DNA of 64,000 nucleotides from Maniola hyperantus (GCF_902806685.2 NC_048543.1:8776106-8840105); one strand, 5' to 3'; positions 31,986-43,906 are shown, counted from the stretch's first letter. The notes: a model not told the origin generated them from the letters alone. Numbers and translations are program-made.

Positions 31986-33539
31986 TAAAACACCACAAAT
32001 GCATCAACACCTAAAATATTTTTGAAGTCTTTTTAGTTTTAGGCTTTATGTCCTAATATGCCGTGTTTATGACATTTTTTGCCATAATAGCTTAGGGCCC
32101 TGCGCCAGCCCATTTATGCATGCCTACAAACTGACAAAAAAAACATTACCTGCTACGACGCCATACATAGACAATTATAACAACGCATACTTTGAATTGT
32201 CGCATAACGAATAGTGGTGCACTATTAATATTCGCATGTATAATTGTCGCATCTGGTCTAAATTCACTCAACTTGCGTAGAGGTGTGTGTGTCATGTAAG
32301 CTGCCGAAGCAATTCATACAATAGCGCATGCGTGTACGCTTAGCATCACATTATGTTAAAAAGTTGCTCGGATTGCATGTGTGTCACAAACGAGGAAACG
32401 GGTGCACGAGAGTGCGTACGCTCTTTGGCTAGGTATAGCCTTTGACTATACCCATGCAAAAAATCACGTCAATCCATTGCTCCGTTGCGATGTGATTGAA
32501 GGACAACTAACAAACACACTTTCGTAGTTATAATAAGGGTACTGATTGATAGATTTTTACTTTGCCAAGCAATTAATTAGATTCTAAGATTCCATCATTC
32601 TAAAGTTTAAAATTACGAAAGTACTTTTACGATAGTTTTGTTTTCAATTCAAATGTAAGATCCAATGTTCTTACTTTGAAAATATGTTATTTTATACGGC
32701 ATAATTATAATATAGAGACACTTTGGATCCTTATATTCTACTTAACCCGGTATAGGATTACGTGTACTCGTTATCCTCGGGTAAACACTAACATCCCTGT
32801 ACAGTCAGTTCGAAATTCTTTCATCTGTAACGAGTCTACGTACCTTGTATTGTACAATAAGATAATATTATGTTCCATAGACAGACTCTTCATAGATATG
32901 CCTATCGACACAAATCATTGAAATAAACCGTTTTATAGCCGTATTAGAATTAGATTTTTTTGTACCCCGCAATATGAAAATTAGGTACGAAAAATATTCA
33001 TGGCATTTTTATGTTGAGGTAGAAAAACTCTCAGGATATTTTTATTAGCTACAAGGCAAAGTTTGTAAAATTGCAAACGAGATCTTGTGTACCACTTATA
33101 AGTTTTATTAACGACCACGGAAACTGGGCAGATGTTTGCCTCTTGAACGTATTGCTGAGAACTTCCAGATAAAATCTAACTCAAGCAAAAAATTATAAAA
33201 AGACATGTAGAAAATTACATTCTCAGTAGTTCTTGACACAATAAAAATTGTGAATATTGTTAACAAATCCAGATAATTTAATCGGGAGGTAGGACTATAC
33301 GTCGATAGGTAGGTGACGTTGAATGAATGGACGAGGTACTTCAAGGCAAGATGTATATTTATAGTAGTAAGTATCCTTTAGGTAAGTGAGCTCCAATCTA
33401 GACTTTATCATTGCTTTTTGCATGATTGTAATCAAGCGCAAGCCTATTTTGCAATAAAAAGGTAGGTAGGTAGTCTATTTTACTCGAATATCAGATGTTT
33501 ACATAAGTTTAACCAACTGATGTCGGCTGTATTGTAGAC
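31986..33539. other. Mostly unexplained stretch with a HelA-A2 fragment
   Basis: 32454-32545 is the A2 end read in reverse ('cccatgcaaaaaatcacgtc', 'tccgttgcgatgtgattgaa', 'aacacactttcgtagttata'). Elsewhere 32090-32420 is richer in CG and CATG words, and no gene is recognised. Confidence 0.45.
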
Positions 33540-33757
33540 GGCTAAAATTTGGTGTAAAAAAAAACCCGGCTGAGTTTGTGTGGGCTCTTCTCAGACCTGG
33601 GCGCGTTTGGAACCCTCGTAGCTTTAGTTTTAAGTTGGTAAAAATTATCACCACCACGATTTGTAAGATGATATTACAAATCCAACAACCGACCATCAAA
33701 AAGTGTAATTTATTACCTATTTTGAATAAATTATCATTTGACTTTGACTTTGAAACG
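33540..33757 (+). mobile_element. Family E, LINE-tail-like repeat
   Basis: 'gggctcttctcagacctggg', 'gcgtttggaaccctcgtagc' and 'ttgaataaattatcatttga' end in a (CTTTGA)n tail. It is the mirror copy of 19100-19284. The frames 33499-33760 are artefacts. Confidence 0.65.
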
Positions 33758-33828
33758 TAAGTAAAACATTTTCAAAGAACACTATGTTTTCGACACACGA
33801 CGACAAGTTCATTTGCTAATAATATGGG

Positions 33829-33985
33829 GCCGATTCTCTTGTACACAATCTCTAAACTAAACTAAATTAACAGGTCTAAAACTGGTACTATCCTTTTCCG
33901 CAAGCAACATTATGAAAGGGATAGCAATAGATTTAGACGTGTCATTTTAGTTTAGTTTAGAAATTGTGTACAACGGAAGTAGCCA
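33829..33985. mobile_element. Inverted-repeat MITE-like element, ~157 bp
   Basis: 'ttgtacacaatctctaaact' at 33839 pairs with '..agtttagaaattgtgtacaa' ending 33973. The (TTTAG)-rich arms extend the pairing. A related left end lies at 50494. Confidence 0.65.
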
Positions 33986-34418
33986 CAATACTTGTCTAAA
34001 TCTACAGACTTTCATACATGATTTGACTTTTTAATAAGGCCATTAAATGAAAATAATAAGCCTATTAAGGTAGTATTAAAATTGTATGCCCATACCTGAA
34101 TGACCATTTAAATTACCTTCTGGGTAGTTACATCCATAAATTACTCAATATTATCTCTTCACAATACAAACAAAATTACTTTTGGTCACTTGGGAATTGG
34201 GATGTAAACGAATAAAATATTACCTATATTATTATCAGGCACAATTTATTGCATGGTTGCGACAGTGGTTATCTGTGCCACGGGAATACCTAGAATTTCG
34301 CTCTATTATCTTTATCCACCCTCGAATGCAGAGGGTTGTCATATATTACCTCCTAGATCAATAGTTATGTTGTGCTGCAAAACATAATAACTTTTAGGCA
34401 ACCTAATGTGTTCATTTG

Positions 34419-34606
34419 TATCATCATCATCATCAACCAATAGACGTCCACTGCTGGACATAGGTCTCTTGTAGATACTTCCACACGCCACGGTCTTGCG
34501 CCACCTGGATCCAGCGGCTCCCTGCGACTCGTCTGATGTCGCCCGTTCACCTAGTGGGGGGTCTTCCAACGCTGCGTCTTCCGGTGCGAGGTCGCCATTC
34601 CAGCAC
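34419..34606 (-). mobile_element. RTE-type LINE 3' fragment, lineage 2
   Basis: The minus strand encodes the last ~50 residues before YVQQWT-like end, with a (GAT)n tail at 34420-34435. The Trp codon of RWTDD is replaced by TGA (complement at 34547-34549). The 5' boundary is near 34606, and no clear target duplication was found. Confidence 0.8.
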
Positions 34607-35332
34607 AGTATGACGTTGGGATGGCTGGAGTTGTTGGACTACTGGTTAGTCATTTATTAAAATAGTGCATAAAATATACATGAAAGAAATAAAATGACTA
34701 TAATTGAACTACGTTTAATAATTATAGTATCATTCAGTATATAAAGAATCTACATGAACCCACAGAGTATGTATATTTATTAGTATTTCTAGTTAAGTAG
34801 GTACACACTAAGAATTCTAGGATATAAAAAGAAAACACGAGTTCTCCTTCGTCTCGCGTGAGAAGTGACTGTAAACATACAAACACACGAAGTGTAACAT
34901 TTAATTATACGCCGGCGAAGACTGTTAGACGGGCTTATCGGACCATTATGAAGTTAACAGCTCCGCGAAATAAGTACAGAGTGTTGAAATGGAAAAGCTT
35001 CTGGTGCAATTAAGTTTCCTCTTTGCTAATCTAATACAGTACAGGGATTATAGAAAACATAAAATACATATTTATAAATAAATACATACTGTAGGTAAGG
35101 TATTGTATCTTTTAATTAAGCATATTTTTTCAAAGATTGCAGCAGAAGGCAAACTTTTTCGAATGCAACCAGAAATCAATCCAAGCAACGTCAAATATCT
35201 AAGCTATACCTAAGAAAGGCAGCTTTCTCGAAGATTCTTTATAGGTTCGACACACCAACCAGTAGGTCCCCGGCCTTATCCGAGCAGCCGAAACCATAAT
35301 AAATTAGGTTTTACATTTTTATACAAGACTAT
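34607..35332. other. AT-rich stretch, nothing recognised
   Basis: No element or gene supported. Confidence 0.4.
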
Positions 35333-35636
35333 AATGTGATGCCCATGGCTTCACCCATGTTTTTTTATTTAGATTTTATTACAAAATATCCGTTTGTCCG
35401 TGCCCGGGATACAAGCTATTCTGTACCACATTAATTTGTCAAAATCTGTTAATCGGATGGACATCTACGGGCTTTTTCCGTGGGAGCTCTTTGATTTTCC
35501 GGGATTAAGAGTAGTCTATGTCCATTCCTGTGATGTAAGCTATTTCTATACCTTTCGTCAAAATCGGTAAAACGGATGGACCTTTAAAAGCAAGCAGACA
35601 CGCAGACACACTTTCGCATTTATAATGCAGTATGGA
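35333..35636 (-). mobile_element. HelA copy, elongated by a partial duplication
   Basis: Two middle blocks are present in reverse ('cccgggatacaagctattc' and 'cctgtgatgtaagctatttc'), each followed by a 'gtcaaaatc' block. The 5' end complement is 'cattataatgcagtatgga'-like. Confidence 0.6.
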
Positions 35637-36222
35637 TGTAAAACCAGCTGGTTGCCATATCACTCCGGTCTAAATGTAATGGATATCAGAGTATAATCGA
35701 AAATACACACTCCGTTAAATCCACGACATTTTCATTGTAGGACTCACGAAAAAAAACTAGAAGATCGTTTAGTCTTACCGAAAACGATTTACCACCAGAA
35801 ACCAATTTAGCGTCCGCAAATTCGAGACTCCATTAACCGTACGATCGCTCTTACTTATTCTGGTAAATGAGCACTTCAGTTTAGAAGCCACATGAAACTG
35901 AAATCAAGACCAGCGCACATTTTCCTAGGCAACGCTACGGGTCGTTACATTAAAGTTTCACAGAAGCCTATCTCCTTGCCGGTATCCGTAGCGGATTTTA
36001 CCCGATGTAATTTCACACTACAGATTTTCAGGTAACGCCTTAATAATGTTCCCCACTGGAATAATAACATGCTCGTGTAAATTACTAGGGGCTCTCAACC
36101 CCTTAAATCGGACCCACGCTAATAAATTAGTGTTTACATTGGAGGCCAAAATAGATATCTTTTAGTCGAATTCTAATAAGTTCTCTTTACATATGAACGG
36201 CACTTTGTCGATGAAATATGTA
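35637..36222. other. Unexplained stretch
   Basis: Locally closer to average base composition than the AT-rich surroundings. No frame, tRNA box or window repeat. It could be unique host sequence. Confidence 0.35.
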
Positions 36223-36367
36223 TAGTACGCGACAGGTCGAGATGGCATTCGGGGTACGACCCGCACACCCGAAGTCACCCGCGCTATCCCGTACCACGTT
36301 AGAGCGGGAGCTGTGCAGTGTGCGGGACAGCCCCACCCAGATTGTCATCTTGACCTGTCGCGTACTA
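36223..36367. mobile_element. Fold-GC element, complete copy
   Basis: Arms 'tagtacgcgacaggtcgaga' and '..catcttgacctgtcgcgtacta' pair almost fully, with a compensated G-to-A/C-to-T change (TAGTACGCG and CGCGTACTA). TA precedes at 36221-36222. Confidence 0.8.
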
Positions 36368-36719
36368 AGTATAGATGAACTATCGTAGTTGTTTGTCATG
36401 ATGATGTCGCATTCTACAACAGCCACCGTCCTTCGACAATCTATCTGGCGCAGCGAAAACCCCTTTGGTTTTATTTATACCGGGTTTGATACCACGTTTA
36501 ATCTATTTATACATAACAAGAAAAGCTGACCCACTGACTGACTATATTTCGATGTTTTTCTTTTGAAATCAACAATTTATTAGGTTATCATTTTAAATCA
36601 TGACTTTAGTTGCCTTCAAGATGATTAAAAGTAATTTATTAATGCTTAACATGAATTTAAAAACAAGTAAAATTTTGGTAATATAGCATACTTTGTAAAT
36701 GCTCATGTAGTAGCACTGT

Positions 36720-36862
36720 ATTTTATCGATAACGATACCGTAATCGACATCGAATCGTATCCTTCTATCAAACGTTCTGAATTGCACGACAAAAGAAATT
36801 CGATACGAGATCGATACCAAATCGTATCGACACGGTATGTTATCGAAGGGTTCTGAATCGCC
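36720..36862. mobile_element. Inverted-repeat element rich in TATCGATA words
   Basis: 'atcgataacgataccg' at the left and 'cggtatgttatcgaaggg' at the right are inverted, with 'atcgaatcgtatcc' and 'gatacgagatcgatacc' between. It ends 'ttctgaatcgccc'. Confidence 0.55.
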
Positions 36863-36864
36863 CT

Positions 36865-36932
36865 GCTGGTCTGGTGGGAGCCTTTACTTCTCTAATCTGT
36901 GGGTGGGAGGCTTCGGCTATAGCTACTAAGTA
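36865..36932 (+). mobile_element. SINE-I fragment
   Basis: 'ggtctggtgggagcc' and 'gtgggtgggaggcttcggct' correspond to the reverse of 50985-51030. The tRNA head is missing. Confidence 0.5.
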
Positions 36933-37389
36933 TCCAATGCCGTGTTGCTATAACAATATTTATCCATACGTATTTAATTAATGTTTGCATATTCGTCCTA
37001 TGCGTTTGCACACCGTTCATCCGATTGAGTTGAAATTTTGTATAGTTGTTGCTGATAGTACTTCCGTGAAGGTTTTTGACATAGTACCTACCAACAACGT
37101 ATAATAAATGGCACGTGAGTCTCTTTGCAACGCATGCCGAATATCAGTTAGTACCTAACAAAAGTCATCAGTTAGAATTCAGAATATACCTACTTAAAAA
37201 ATAATGAACATTTGATAATCAATTATTATTATAACTCTATCTTTTCACTATGATACTACAGGATTATATTCGGTTTTATTCTTAGATAAACATTTTTTTT
37301 TTCATGGGCGAGATACTAGCTCTCGACAAGTTATTATTTTTTAACTTGAATCATTATAAGTTGGAACTCGATCGCAGCAGGCCGTAGTA

Positions 37390-37510
37390 TCGAATTAAAC
37401 TCCAGTACGAACCCTCGTTTTTGAAATAAAGTTGTTTGAAGCAGCTGTCGCCGTGGACAGTAGTAATGGTAATACGATTCAACGATTATGGCGGACCCGG
37501 TATACCGGCT
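37390..37510 (+). repeat. Diverged segment resembling 61510-61640
   Basis: 'tatcgaattaaactc', 'aaataaagttgtttgaagca' and 'acgattcaacgattatg' align with 'tatcgaataaactct', 'aaataaagttctttgaagcg' and 'gcgattgaacgattaca'. Both precede family I copies on the same strand. Confidence 0.45.
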
Positions 37511-37690
37511 AGGGTTGTTACGTTTTCATAAATAGATAAGGCCTGAGAAAGAAATGAAACAACTTTATCTATTGAATACAATATTAGCAGGTAGGAAGTG
37601 TTAGCGGCGTAAATATAAAATCTGGTTCAATTTAAATTTAATTTCACTTTCATTAGGAATAATTATTTATTATTTTCTTTTATTATTAGA

Positions 37691-37896
37691 CTAGCTTTTG
37701 CTTGCGACTTCGTCCGCGTGGACTTCACAAATTTCAAACCCCTATTTCACCCTTTAAGGGTTGAGTTTTCAAAAATTCTTTCTTAGCGGATGCCTAAATC
37801 ATATTAGCTATCTGCATGCCCAATTTCAGCCCGATTCGTCCAGTAGTTTGAGCTGTGCGTTGACAGATCATCACCTTTTCCTTTTATATATTTAGA
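37691..37896 (-). mobile_element. HelB copy, near complete
   Basis: CTAG at 37691, 'gcgacttcgtccgcgtggac', 'cgattcgtccagtagtttga', and the 5' end complement of TCTAAATATATAAAAGG. The (CAGT)n run is almost absent. Confidence 0.75.
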
Positions 37897-38784
37897 TTAA
37901 AACTTAATGGACCTTAACCTTTACACATAATATGTTCCGCTAAGTCAACAACCTATTGATGGAAACTGGTACAGGAATTATATTATTATATTGTCATCAA
38001 AATCTACGTAACCTTTATGGAAACCTTTATGTTAAAAAGAAACAGATTAAAGGATAGCTTTAGCTATTTAGTTCAAATTGCGTTGTATATAATATTATAA
38101 CATACGTCGAGCTAAGAAAATTAGAAATAGAAAGATTTTTATTCAAATAAGTTATTTTGAATCGACAAATGAACCTACAGCCTGGTTCAAAATGCCTCTA
38201 TATGCAACGCTTTCTCCCAAAAATAACCAGCAAAACTTGCCGTTTGCTATTTTCAAAGATTAGACTTTCCCACAATAAAATTATATGCCTTGTATAAGTA
38301 ATTGTGGTATTGCTAGATCGAGTTACGAGTCGATTCACGTTCTTTAATCATTCAAATAATCTTCGATTTTATAATATGCTTTTTTCAGAAGCATACTTTA
38401 AATATTGTTGTCTTTAGTCATATCTACCGATCCAAAAGTGTCAACCCTAGCTGGCACAGTAGATGTTTGGCATAAAGTAACGCTTAACAGTACTATGCTC
38501 GAAATTAGTTCAATATACGTGTAGCAGATACTGTTGGAACGCAGGTGGGTGTAGAATTCAACCGGCTGAAAGTTCATGGTAAGAGAATACGCAATTTGAT
38601 TTGCAAATTGTAATTCGACACGCATATACGAGTAGGAATGTTGCGGCTTGTTATTGGGGTACTTATTCACAAAAGGAGTTTATTTGATACCTGAACTTTT
38701 AGTAAGTAGTAGATAAGGATCCATACAACTATATACTTATCTCTTGCCTTACTATTTAACATGTTTTGTAAAACTAATAACAAC
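37897..38784. other. AT-rich stretch, nothing recognised
   Basis: The 90-residue minus frame at 38398-38670 has no domain I can name, and is not supported as a gene. Confidence 0.4.
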
Positions 38785-38939
38785 CCATATTATAAATTAA
38801 TACAAAAGTGTCTTTGTTTGTTGGTTTTTCCTTCAAACACACCACAACATAGGTTACTTTTTATCCCCGAAAATCAAGAAGTTTCTATGAGGTTTTTAAA
38901 ACTTGAATCCACGCGGATAAAGTAGCAAACTTCAGCTAG
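38785..38939 (+). mobile_element. HelA-A2 copy, degraded
   Basis: 'tttgtttgttggtttttcct', 'ataggttactttttatcccc' and 'atccacgcggataaagtag' end in CTAG at 38936-38939. Confidence 0.6.
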
Positions 38940-38962
38940 TAATTACATTATAATTAAGCACA

Positions 38963-39179
38963 TCCAAATATATAAAAGGAAAAGGTGACTGATTGATCTA
39001 TCAACGCACAGCTCAAACAACTGGACGGACCGGGCTGAAATTTGGCATGCAGATAGCTATTATGTTATGACGTAGGCATCCGCTAAGAAAGGATTTTTGA
39101 AAATTCAACTCCTAAGGCGGTGAAATAGGGGTTTGAAATTTATGTGGTCCAAGCGGATGAAGTCGCGACCATAAGCTAG
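38963..39179 (+). mobile_element. HelB near-complete copy
   Basis: A|TCCAAATATATAAAAGG start, short GACT run, 'gctgaaatttggcatgcaga', 'ggtgaaataggggtttgaaa', and CTAG end at 39176-39179. It begins 23 bases after the HelA copy ends. Confidence 0.75.
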
Positions 39180-39289
39180 ATATGTGTATAAAAATCCAAA
39201 AATCCATTTATTTGAATATTATTAATTTTCTTTACTGACTTCCAATATTATAAAGTACCTATTTGATAATCTCGGTGTTGAACGCTATG

Positions 39290-39685
39290 CATTACGCAGA
39301 AAGCACCTTGAGAGGTATCAGAGGTAAACGCCGAGCAACATTCCCTCCATCAAATTGAAAAGGAATGAACCACGGAATTCAATTTCATATTGAAAGCCAT
39401 TCATCTTTGCCGCTTCTGCGAGAACGTCTGAAAGCGTTACATCTTGACTTTGCCTCTCTACTTCACTGAAAAATGTTCAGCACTTAGTACCTTCCCTCGC
39501 ATTCAAATTTCGCGCAAAAATTGAAAAAAGTTTTCTCGAAGAATCTTTAGGTTTAATATTAAAAACTTTATCTTTTTTACTGTCTTTCCATTTAATTTTG
39601 TGGTAGATGTTTTATATTACTTTTTTACGAGGCACCTGCGGCTACAGCGAGGTATGATTGATGAACTTTGTCTACGATATTGAGA
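39290..39685 (+). repeat. Family I, extended copy
   Basis: 'gaattcaatttcatattgaa', 'agccattcatctttgccgct' and a downstream block 'gtagatgttttatattactt' plus 'tatgattgatgaactttgtc' align with 61855-62232 over about 380 bases. No conserved open frame. Confidence 0.75.
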
Positions 39686-39711
39686 CATATAATAAACAAT
39701 CTAGAGAAATA

Positions 39712-39856
39712 TCTATATTTATAAAAATATAAACTGACTGACTGATATAATATTAACATACAGGTCTAACTTGAGATTTTATTTGTTCTCGATAACGTAG
39801 ACTCAGGAAGGAATTTTAGAAATTCCACTCGGATGATGTCGAGGCGAATCAGCTAT
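39712..39856 (+). mobile_element. HelC-like short copy
   Basis: A|TCTATATTTATAAAAATAT, GACTGACTGACTGAT, 'taacttgagattttat', and a terminus near 'cagctat'. Much shorter than the 25.2 kb element. Confidence 0.45.
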
Positions 39857-40914
39857 TCCGTCTTCTTTATTTTTCAAACCAGTATAAACTGGTTACTTGG
39901 TTGGTGGTATAATCAAATGAGTAAAACGAGATCACCTACTCTACTACTGCACTTTGGGTTTAATGCTCAGGTGGTGAAAGCGCCGGTATAACCAACTCTT
40001 AGTTACTTATAAGATGTGATTTGTGGCACAATTTAAAAAATAAACTTCTTTCTTTCTTTTTTATCACTTAGGTGAATTTACCTTTGTCCACCGGTCCGTC
40101 TGTCAGAGCCTTATAACCTCTGAATGAATGCAATTAAATAGTTCTTATACACATTCAATTCGAATGTCAAATAGAAATATTTCACTTCATCATTGAGCGC
40201 GCAGTGAGACAGAAAAATCGCTTGCTTGGTTTTACTATGTAAAAACATTACCAAAATATAACAACTGTGTTGATAGACGGCGCAAACACCAGCAAGAAGT
40301 TTCACTTTGGGCAAACCACTATAAGTAGGTAAAACATTAAAATTTAAATATTAAGCTAAGCACCTTAAGTATAACAGTAGTGAATATAAGCGCAGAATAC
40401 CTATAGATGTGCCACATGCAAAACTTTCCCATTATACATAGAGTAGAAAATACTTATTAATAAAGCCCAGCAGAAAGTACCGAGCTTAAGCACGAATGAC
40501 CCATGAAAAGAGCTACTGGGCGCTGTAAGTGTACACAAAGGCTTAAGGGTATAACGTCTAACGTTTCCTCTCATTATGAGTCGAGACCACCATTCAGGGG
40601 CTCAAATGAGACTTAATGAAAGGTACGATAGGGCAATTGTGAGCTCATAAGGGAAATTAAAAGAAGACAAAAAAGGCGTATTCGGTTGCAAAAACTTTAG
40701 CGCATATTAAAGCTTAGAGTAAAAGTAGATTAGAAGTACCTGTCTCTCTGCGTCATTTTCCTCAGACAAAATAACAGCATGTCGGTAACGCACTTAAGGT
40801 TTTTTATCCGTCCCAAAATCACCCAATGCACCTAAGGAAGTTTTCAATTATAAAAAAATTAAGTCACTCGAAGTTGCTTATTTTAAACCAATATACTAAC
40901 GCTCTTTATATACA
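39857..40914. other. Unexplained AT-rich stretch
   Basis: 40480-40620 is closer to average base composition and not repeated in the window, so it could be unique host DNA. No exon supported. Confidence 0.35.
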
Positions 40915-41141
40915 TCCATATTTCCATACTAATATTATAAATGCGAAAGTGTGTCTGTCTGTCTGCTAGCTTTTCACGGCTCAACCGTTCAACCGATTTT
41001 GACAAAATTTGGTACAGGGATAGCTTGCATCCCGGGGAAGGATTGAAATAGGGGCTACTTGTTATTCCGGAAAATTGAAGAGTTCCTACAGGATTTTTAA
41101 AAACCTAAATCCACGCGGACGAAGTCGTGGGCATCATCTAG
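40915..41141 (+). mobile_element. HelA, best-preserved plus copy
   Basis: Start 'TCCATA..CCATACTAATATTA', (TGTC)n, 'cttttcacggctcaaccgtt', 'gatttttaaaaacctaaatc', 'cacgcggacgaagtcgtggg', CTAG at 41138-41141 followed by T. An A precedes the start. Confidence 0.8.
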
Positions 41142-42440
41142 TACTATTATAGACCTATGTTAACCATTTACCTAAAAGTATAGAAACTTCCTCCAAGAGT
41201 CACTATCAATAGGTAGAGTAAAATGTCACTCGAATAATATTACGATAAAATTTACTGTTTTATTTATTTATTTTGCATAGGTACAAGAGTACACTATGCA
41301 GAAGGATTATTATTCTGATTTCAGAAACACAAGCTTAGTTTACCATTGCAAGCCTACTAATTGCAAATGACTGCATTAGGTGGCCTATAATTTAGGCAGC
41401 TGGTGCAGTAGGTACGTTTGTTGAGCGTATTTCAAGTACATGTAAGAAAAAGTATATTCAGGTCTTTAGCTTATCATTCTCATTTTGCAAATTGCAAATT
41501 CAAGCAATAATTTCATTAAAAGGGGCGTTGTAATATAATTCCAAAAAATAATAAAATCGGCTCCATTGATTTAGGTGAAATTTTGTATTCAGATATTTTT
41601 ACTTTCTTAGTTTATTTAGATAGGTGTCATTCCTGAGTTCATGCGGGAGTTTGCGGAGAACACCAATTGAATCGAAAGATAGGTTCAGGTTCCACGATCA
41701 AAAATCCCATGGGAACTCTTTGATTTTCCGGGATAAAAAGGAGCCTATGCCCATCCCCGGGATACAAGTTATCTCGTAATAAATTAACTTGAAATAGATA
41801 TTTACACACATATTACACATTATACACAGTATAAATTAAAATCTAACTGAATTTTAAGGTACCTAACAGATAAATGTACCTACACACTATCGCAAAACAA
41901 ACAAACATAGACAGTTAAAATAATATTTAAGCCTTCTGTAGTAGGGTAATAAAAATGCTTTATGACGTATAAAAATGGAATCCGACAGCACGATCCATCC
42001 TGGAACTTCCTATCACGTTTCAGCGTCATTTCATTCGTACCTTTTTTATTTTATTTACCTGATTTGGACTTTGATCGAATCTCAATATTTACGGAGGTAT
42101 ATTCTGAATTTTATGTTCAAATCGGTAGGTATTTGTACGCCGTTCAAAACTCGAGTCGCATGTGGAACAAATATTTATGAGCACACAAGCACCGCCTACG
42201 TGCGCTATTATATTTTTAAGCTTCGCCTTAGCTACTAGGTCATGCCAACTAAGGCCAAGCTTTATAAAGATTTCAGAACTGTTGTTAACCTTCTCTACCT
42301 TTGTTTTCGTACTATACAATATGCAGGCAGGTTTCTAGGACAAAATAAGACATTGAAAAACAATGTGGGCTGCTCGTTAATGTACCCATAGGTATTTTTA
42401 AACCAGCTTTATGTTTTGAATTAATTATTTTTATTATTTA
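41142..42440. other. AT-rich stretch with a HelA fragment
   Basis: 41695-41775 is a minus HelA fragment ('aaaatcccatgggaactctt', 'cccatccccgggatacaag'). The frames at 41962-42319 show no recognisable domain. Confidence 0.4.
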
Positions 42441-42696
42441 CTAGCTGATGCCCGCGACTTCGTACGCGTGGATTTAGGTTTTTAAAAATCCCGTGGGAAC
42501 TGTTTGATTTCCCGGGACAAAAAGTTGGTTTGTCCTTCAACGCAACGGAGCAACGAATCTACGTGATTTTTTGCATTGGTATAGTTTAAGACCTGGAGAG
42601 TTGCATAGGCTACTTTTTATCCAGGAAAATTAAACAGTTTCCACGGTATTTTCAAAAACCTAAATCCACGTGGACGAAGTCGCGGGCATCAGCTAG
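42441..42696. mobile_element. Head-to-head HelA pair fused at 'gttggtttgtcc'
   Basis: The left part (42441-42523) is a minus HelA 3' portion starting CTAG. The right part (42524-42696) is plus A2 sequence ('gttggtttgtccttcaacgc', 'gtggacgaagtcgcgggcat') ending CTAG. The fused unit therefore carries the same terminus at both ends. Confidence 0.75.
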
Positions 42697-42709
42697 AGTA
42701 TTACAGAAA

Positions 42710-43053
42710 CTGACTGACTGATATATCGACGTACAGTTCAAACAGCTAGGCCTCCTCGAAGCTTGAAATTATGCATTTAGATTCTCTCTTTGACATAGAC
42801 CCCCAATAATATTTCATAATAATCGTTGAAATTCAAAGTAATTCCTGTGTAGTGTGTACTCTTTTAGGCGAGTAAGTGGGAGATTATGAAGCTCACACAT
42901 AACATTACAGCTTAAACCGCAGGGGCTAGAAACTTGAGATTTTACATGCAGTAGATAACGTAGGTAGATCTGCACTAAAAGGATTTTAAGAAATTTCTAC
43001 GGGATCTTTATTAAAAACGTTTACCTATGTGGACGGTCGCGGGAAAAAGCTAG
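42710..43053 (+). mobile_element. HelC-like copy
   Basis: 'actgactgactgatatatcg', two 'acttgagattttacat/gcttgaaattatgcat' blocks, 'gtggacggtcgcgggaaaaa' and CTAG at 43050-43053. It starts 14 bases after the fused HelA pair. Confidence 0.5.
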
Positions 43054-43295
43054 TCATTATAATAAAATGTATTATTTCGACAGAGTAAATAGATATCATA
43101 AAAGTAAATGAGGCCACAAAAGACCGCATTACCGCTCAAATTGCTTATTTTGTCCGGTGACATTTAATTATACATGTGGGGATAATGGACTTCGTTCATG
43201 ATGCCGGAGTCCAGTTACAGTGGCATTGTTAAAACTACTGAAACAACAAAACCTTATTATAAACGTGAAATGTTAAAAACCACCTGTTATCTAAA

Positions 43296-43513
43296 TCTAA
43301 TTATATATGTATAAAAGGATTGACTGACTGACTGATCTATCAACGCACAGCTCAAACTACTGGACGGATCGGGCTGAAATTTGGCATGCAGATAGCTATT
43401 ATGACGTAGACATCCGCTAAGAAAGGATTTTTGAAAATTCCATCCCTAAGGGGGTGAAATAGGGGTTTTAAATTTGTGTAGTCCACGCGGACGAAGTCGC
43501 GATCATAAGCTCG
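43296..43513 (+). mobile_element. HelB near-complete copy
   Basis: A|TCTAATTATATATGTATAAA, GACT run, 'ctcaaactactggacggatc', 'gggggtgaaataggggtttt', 'gtccacgcggacgaagtcgc', terminal CTCG in place of CTAG. Confidence 0.8.
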
Positions 43514-43552
43514 TTTTGTTTACAAAATACATAGATGGATATAGTACCTACC

Positions 43553-43722
43553 TATAGTACGCGGCCAAAAGTAATGTGCATCGATAGCAGATTTGTAGAG
43601 CGCTGTCCCTATCGTTGAGACCGACAAAACGTCATATAGGTATGAGTGACAGAGACAACGCTCTACAAAGCCGAAATGTCATTCTAAAGTCCGATGTACA
43701 TTACTTTCGGCCGCGTACTGTA
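43553..43722. mobile_element. Inverted-repeat MITE-like element, ~168 bp
   Basis: 'agtacgcggccaaaagtaat' and '..attactttcggccgcgtact' are inverted, and 'tttgtagagcgctgtcc' pairs with '..gacaacgctctacaaa'. TA flanks both ends. Confidence 0.8.
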
Positions 43723-43730
43723 CTATTATT

Positions 43731-43906
43731 ATCACCAGCATGTCGTCACATCACTAGGCTACAACTGAGTACAGGTCACCTCTCGAAATGAGAAAGGCTT
43801 TCATAGCATAGCCTACCATGTTGGCCAATTAGTGCAGATTGATAGACTTCACACAACTTTAGAAACATTATGGAGAACTCTATAGGCATGCAGATCTCCT
43901 CGCGTT
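43731..43906 (-). mobile_element. SINE-R fragment lacking the tRNA head
   Basis: Diverged body: 'aactgagtacaggtcacctc', 'cctaccatgttggccaatta', 'ttatggagaactctataggc'. Confidence 0.6.

Noticed and set aside
34600..34660. Second twin-priming event at the 5' edge of the 34.4 kb RTE tail
   Set aside because: 'gacgttggg' after the boundary resembles an RTE word in the opposite direction, but the match is only about nine bases and fades at once.
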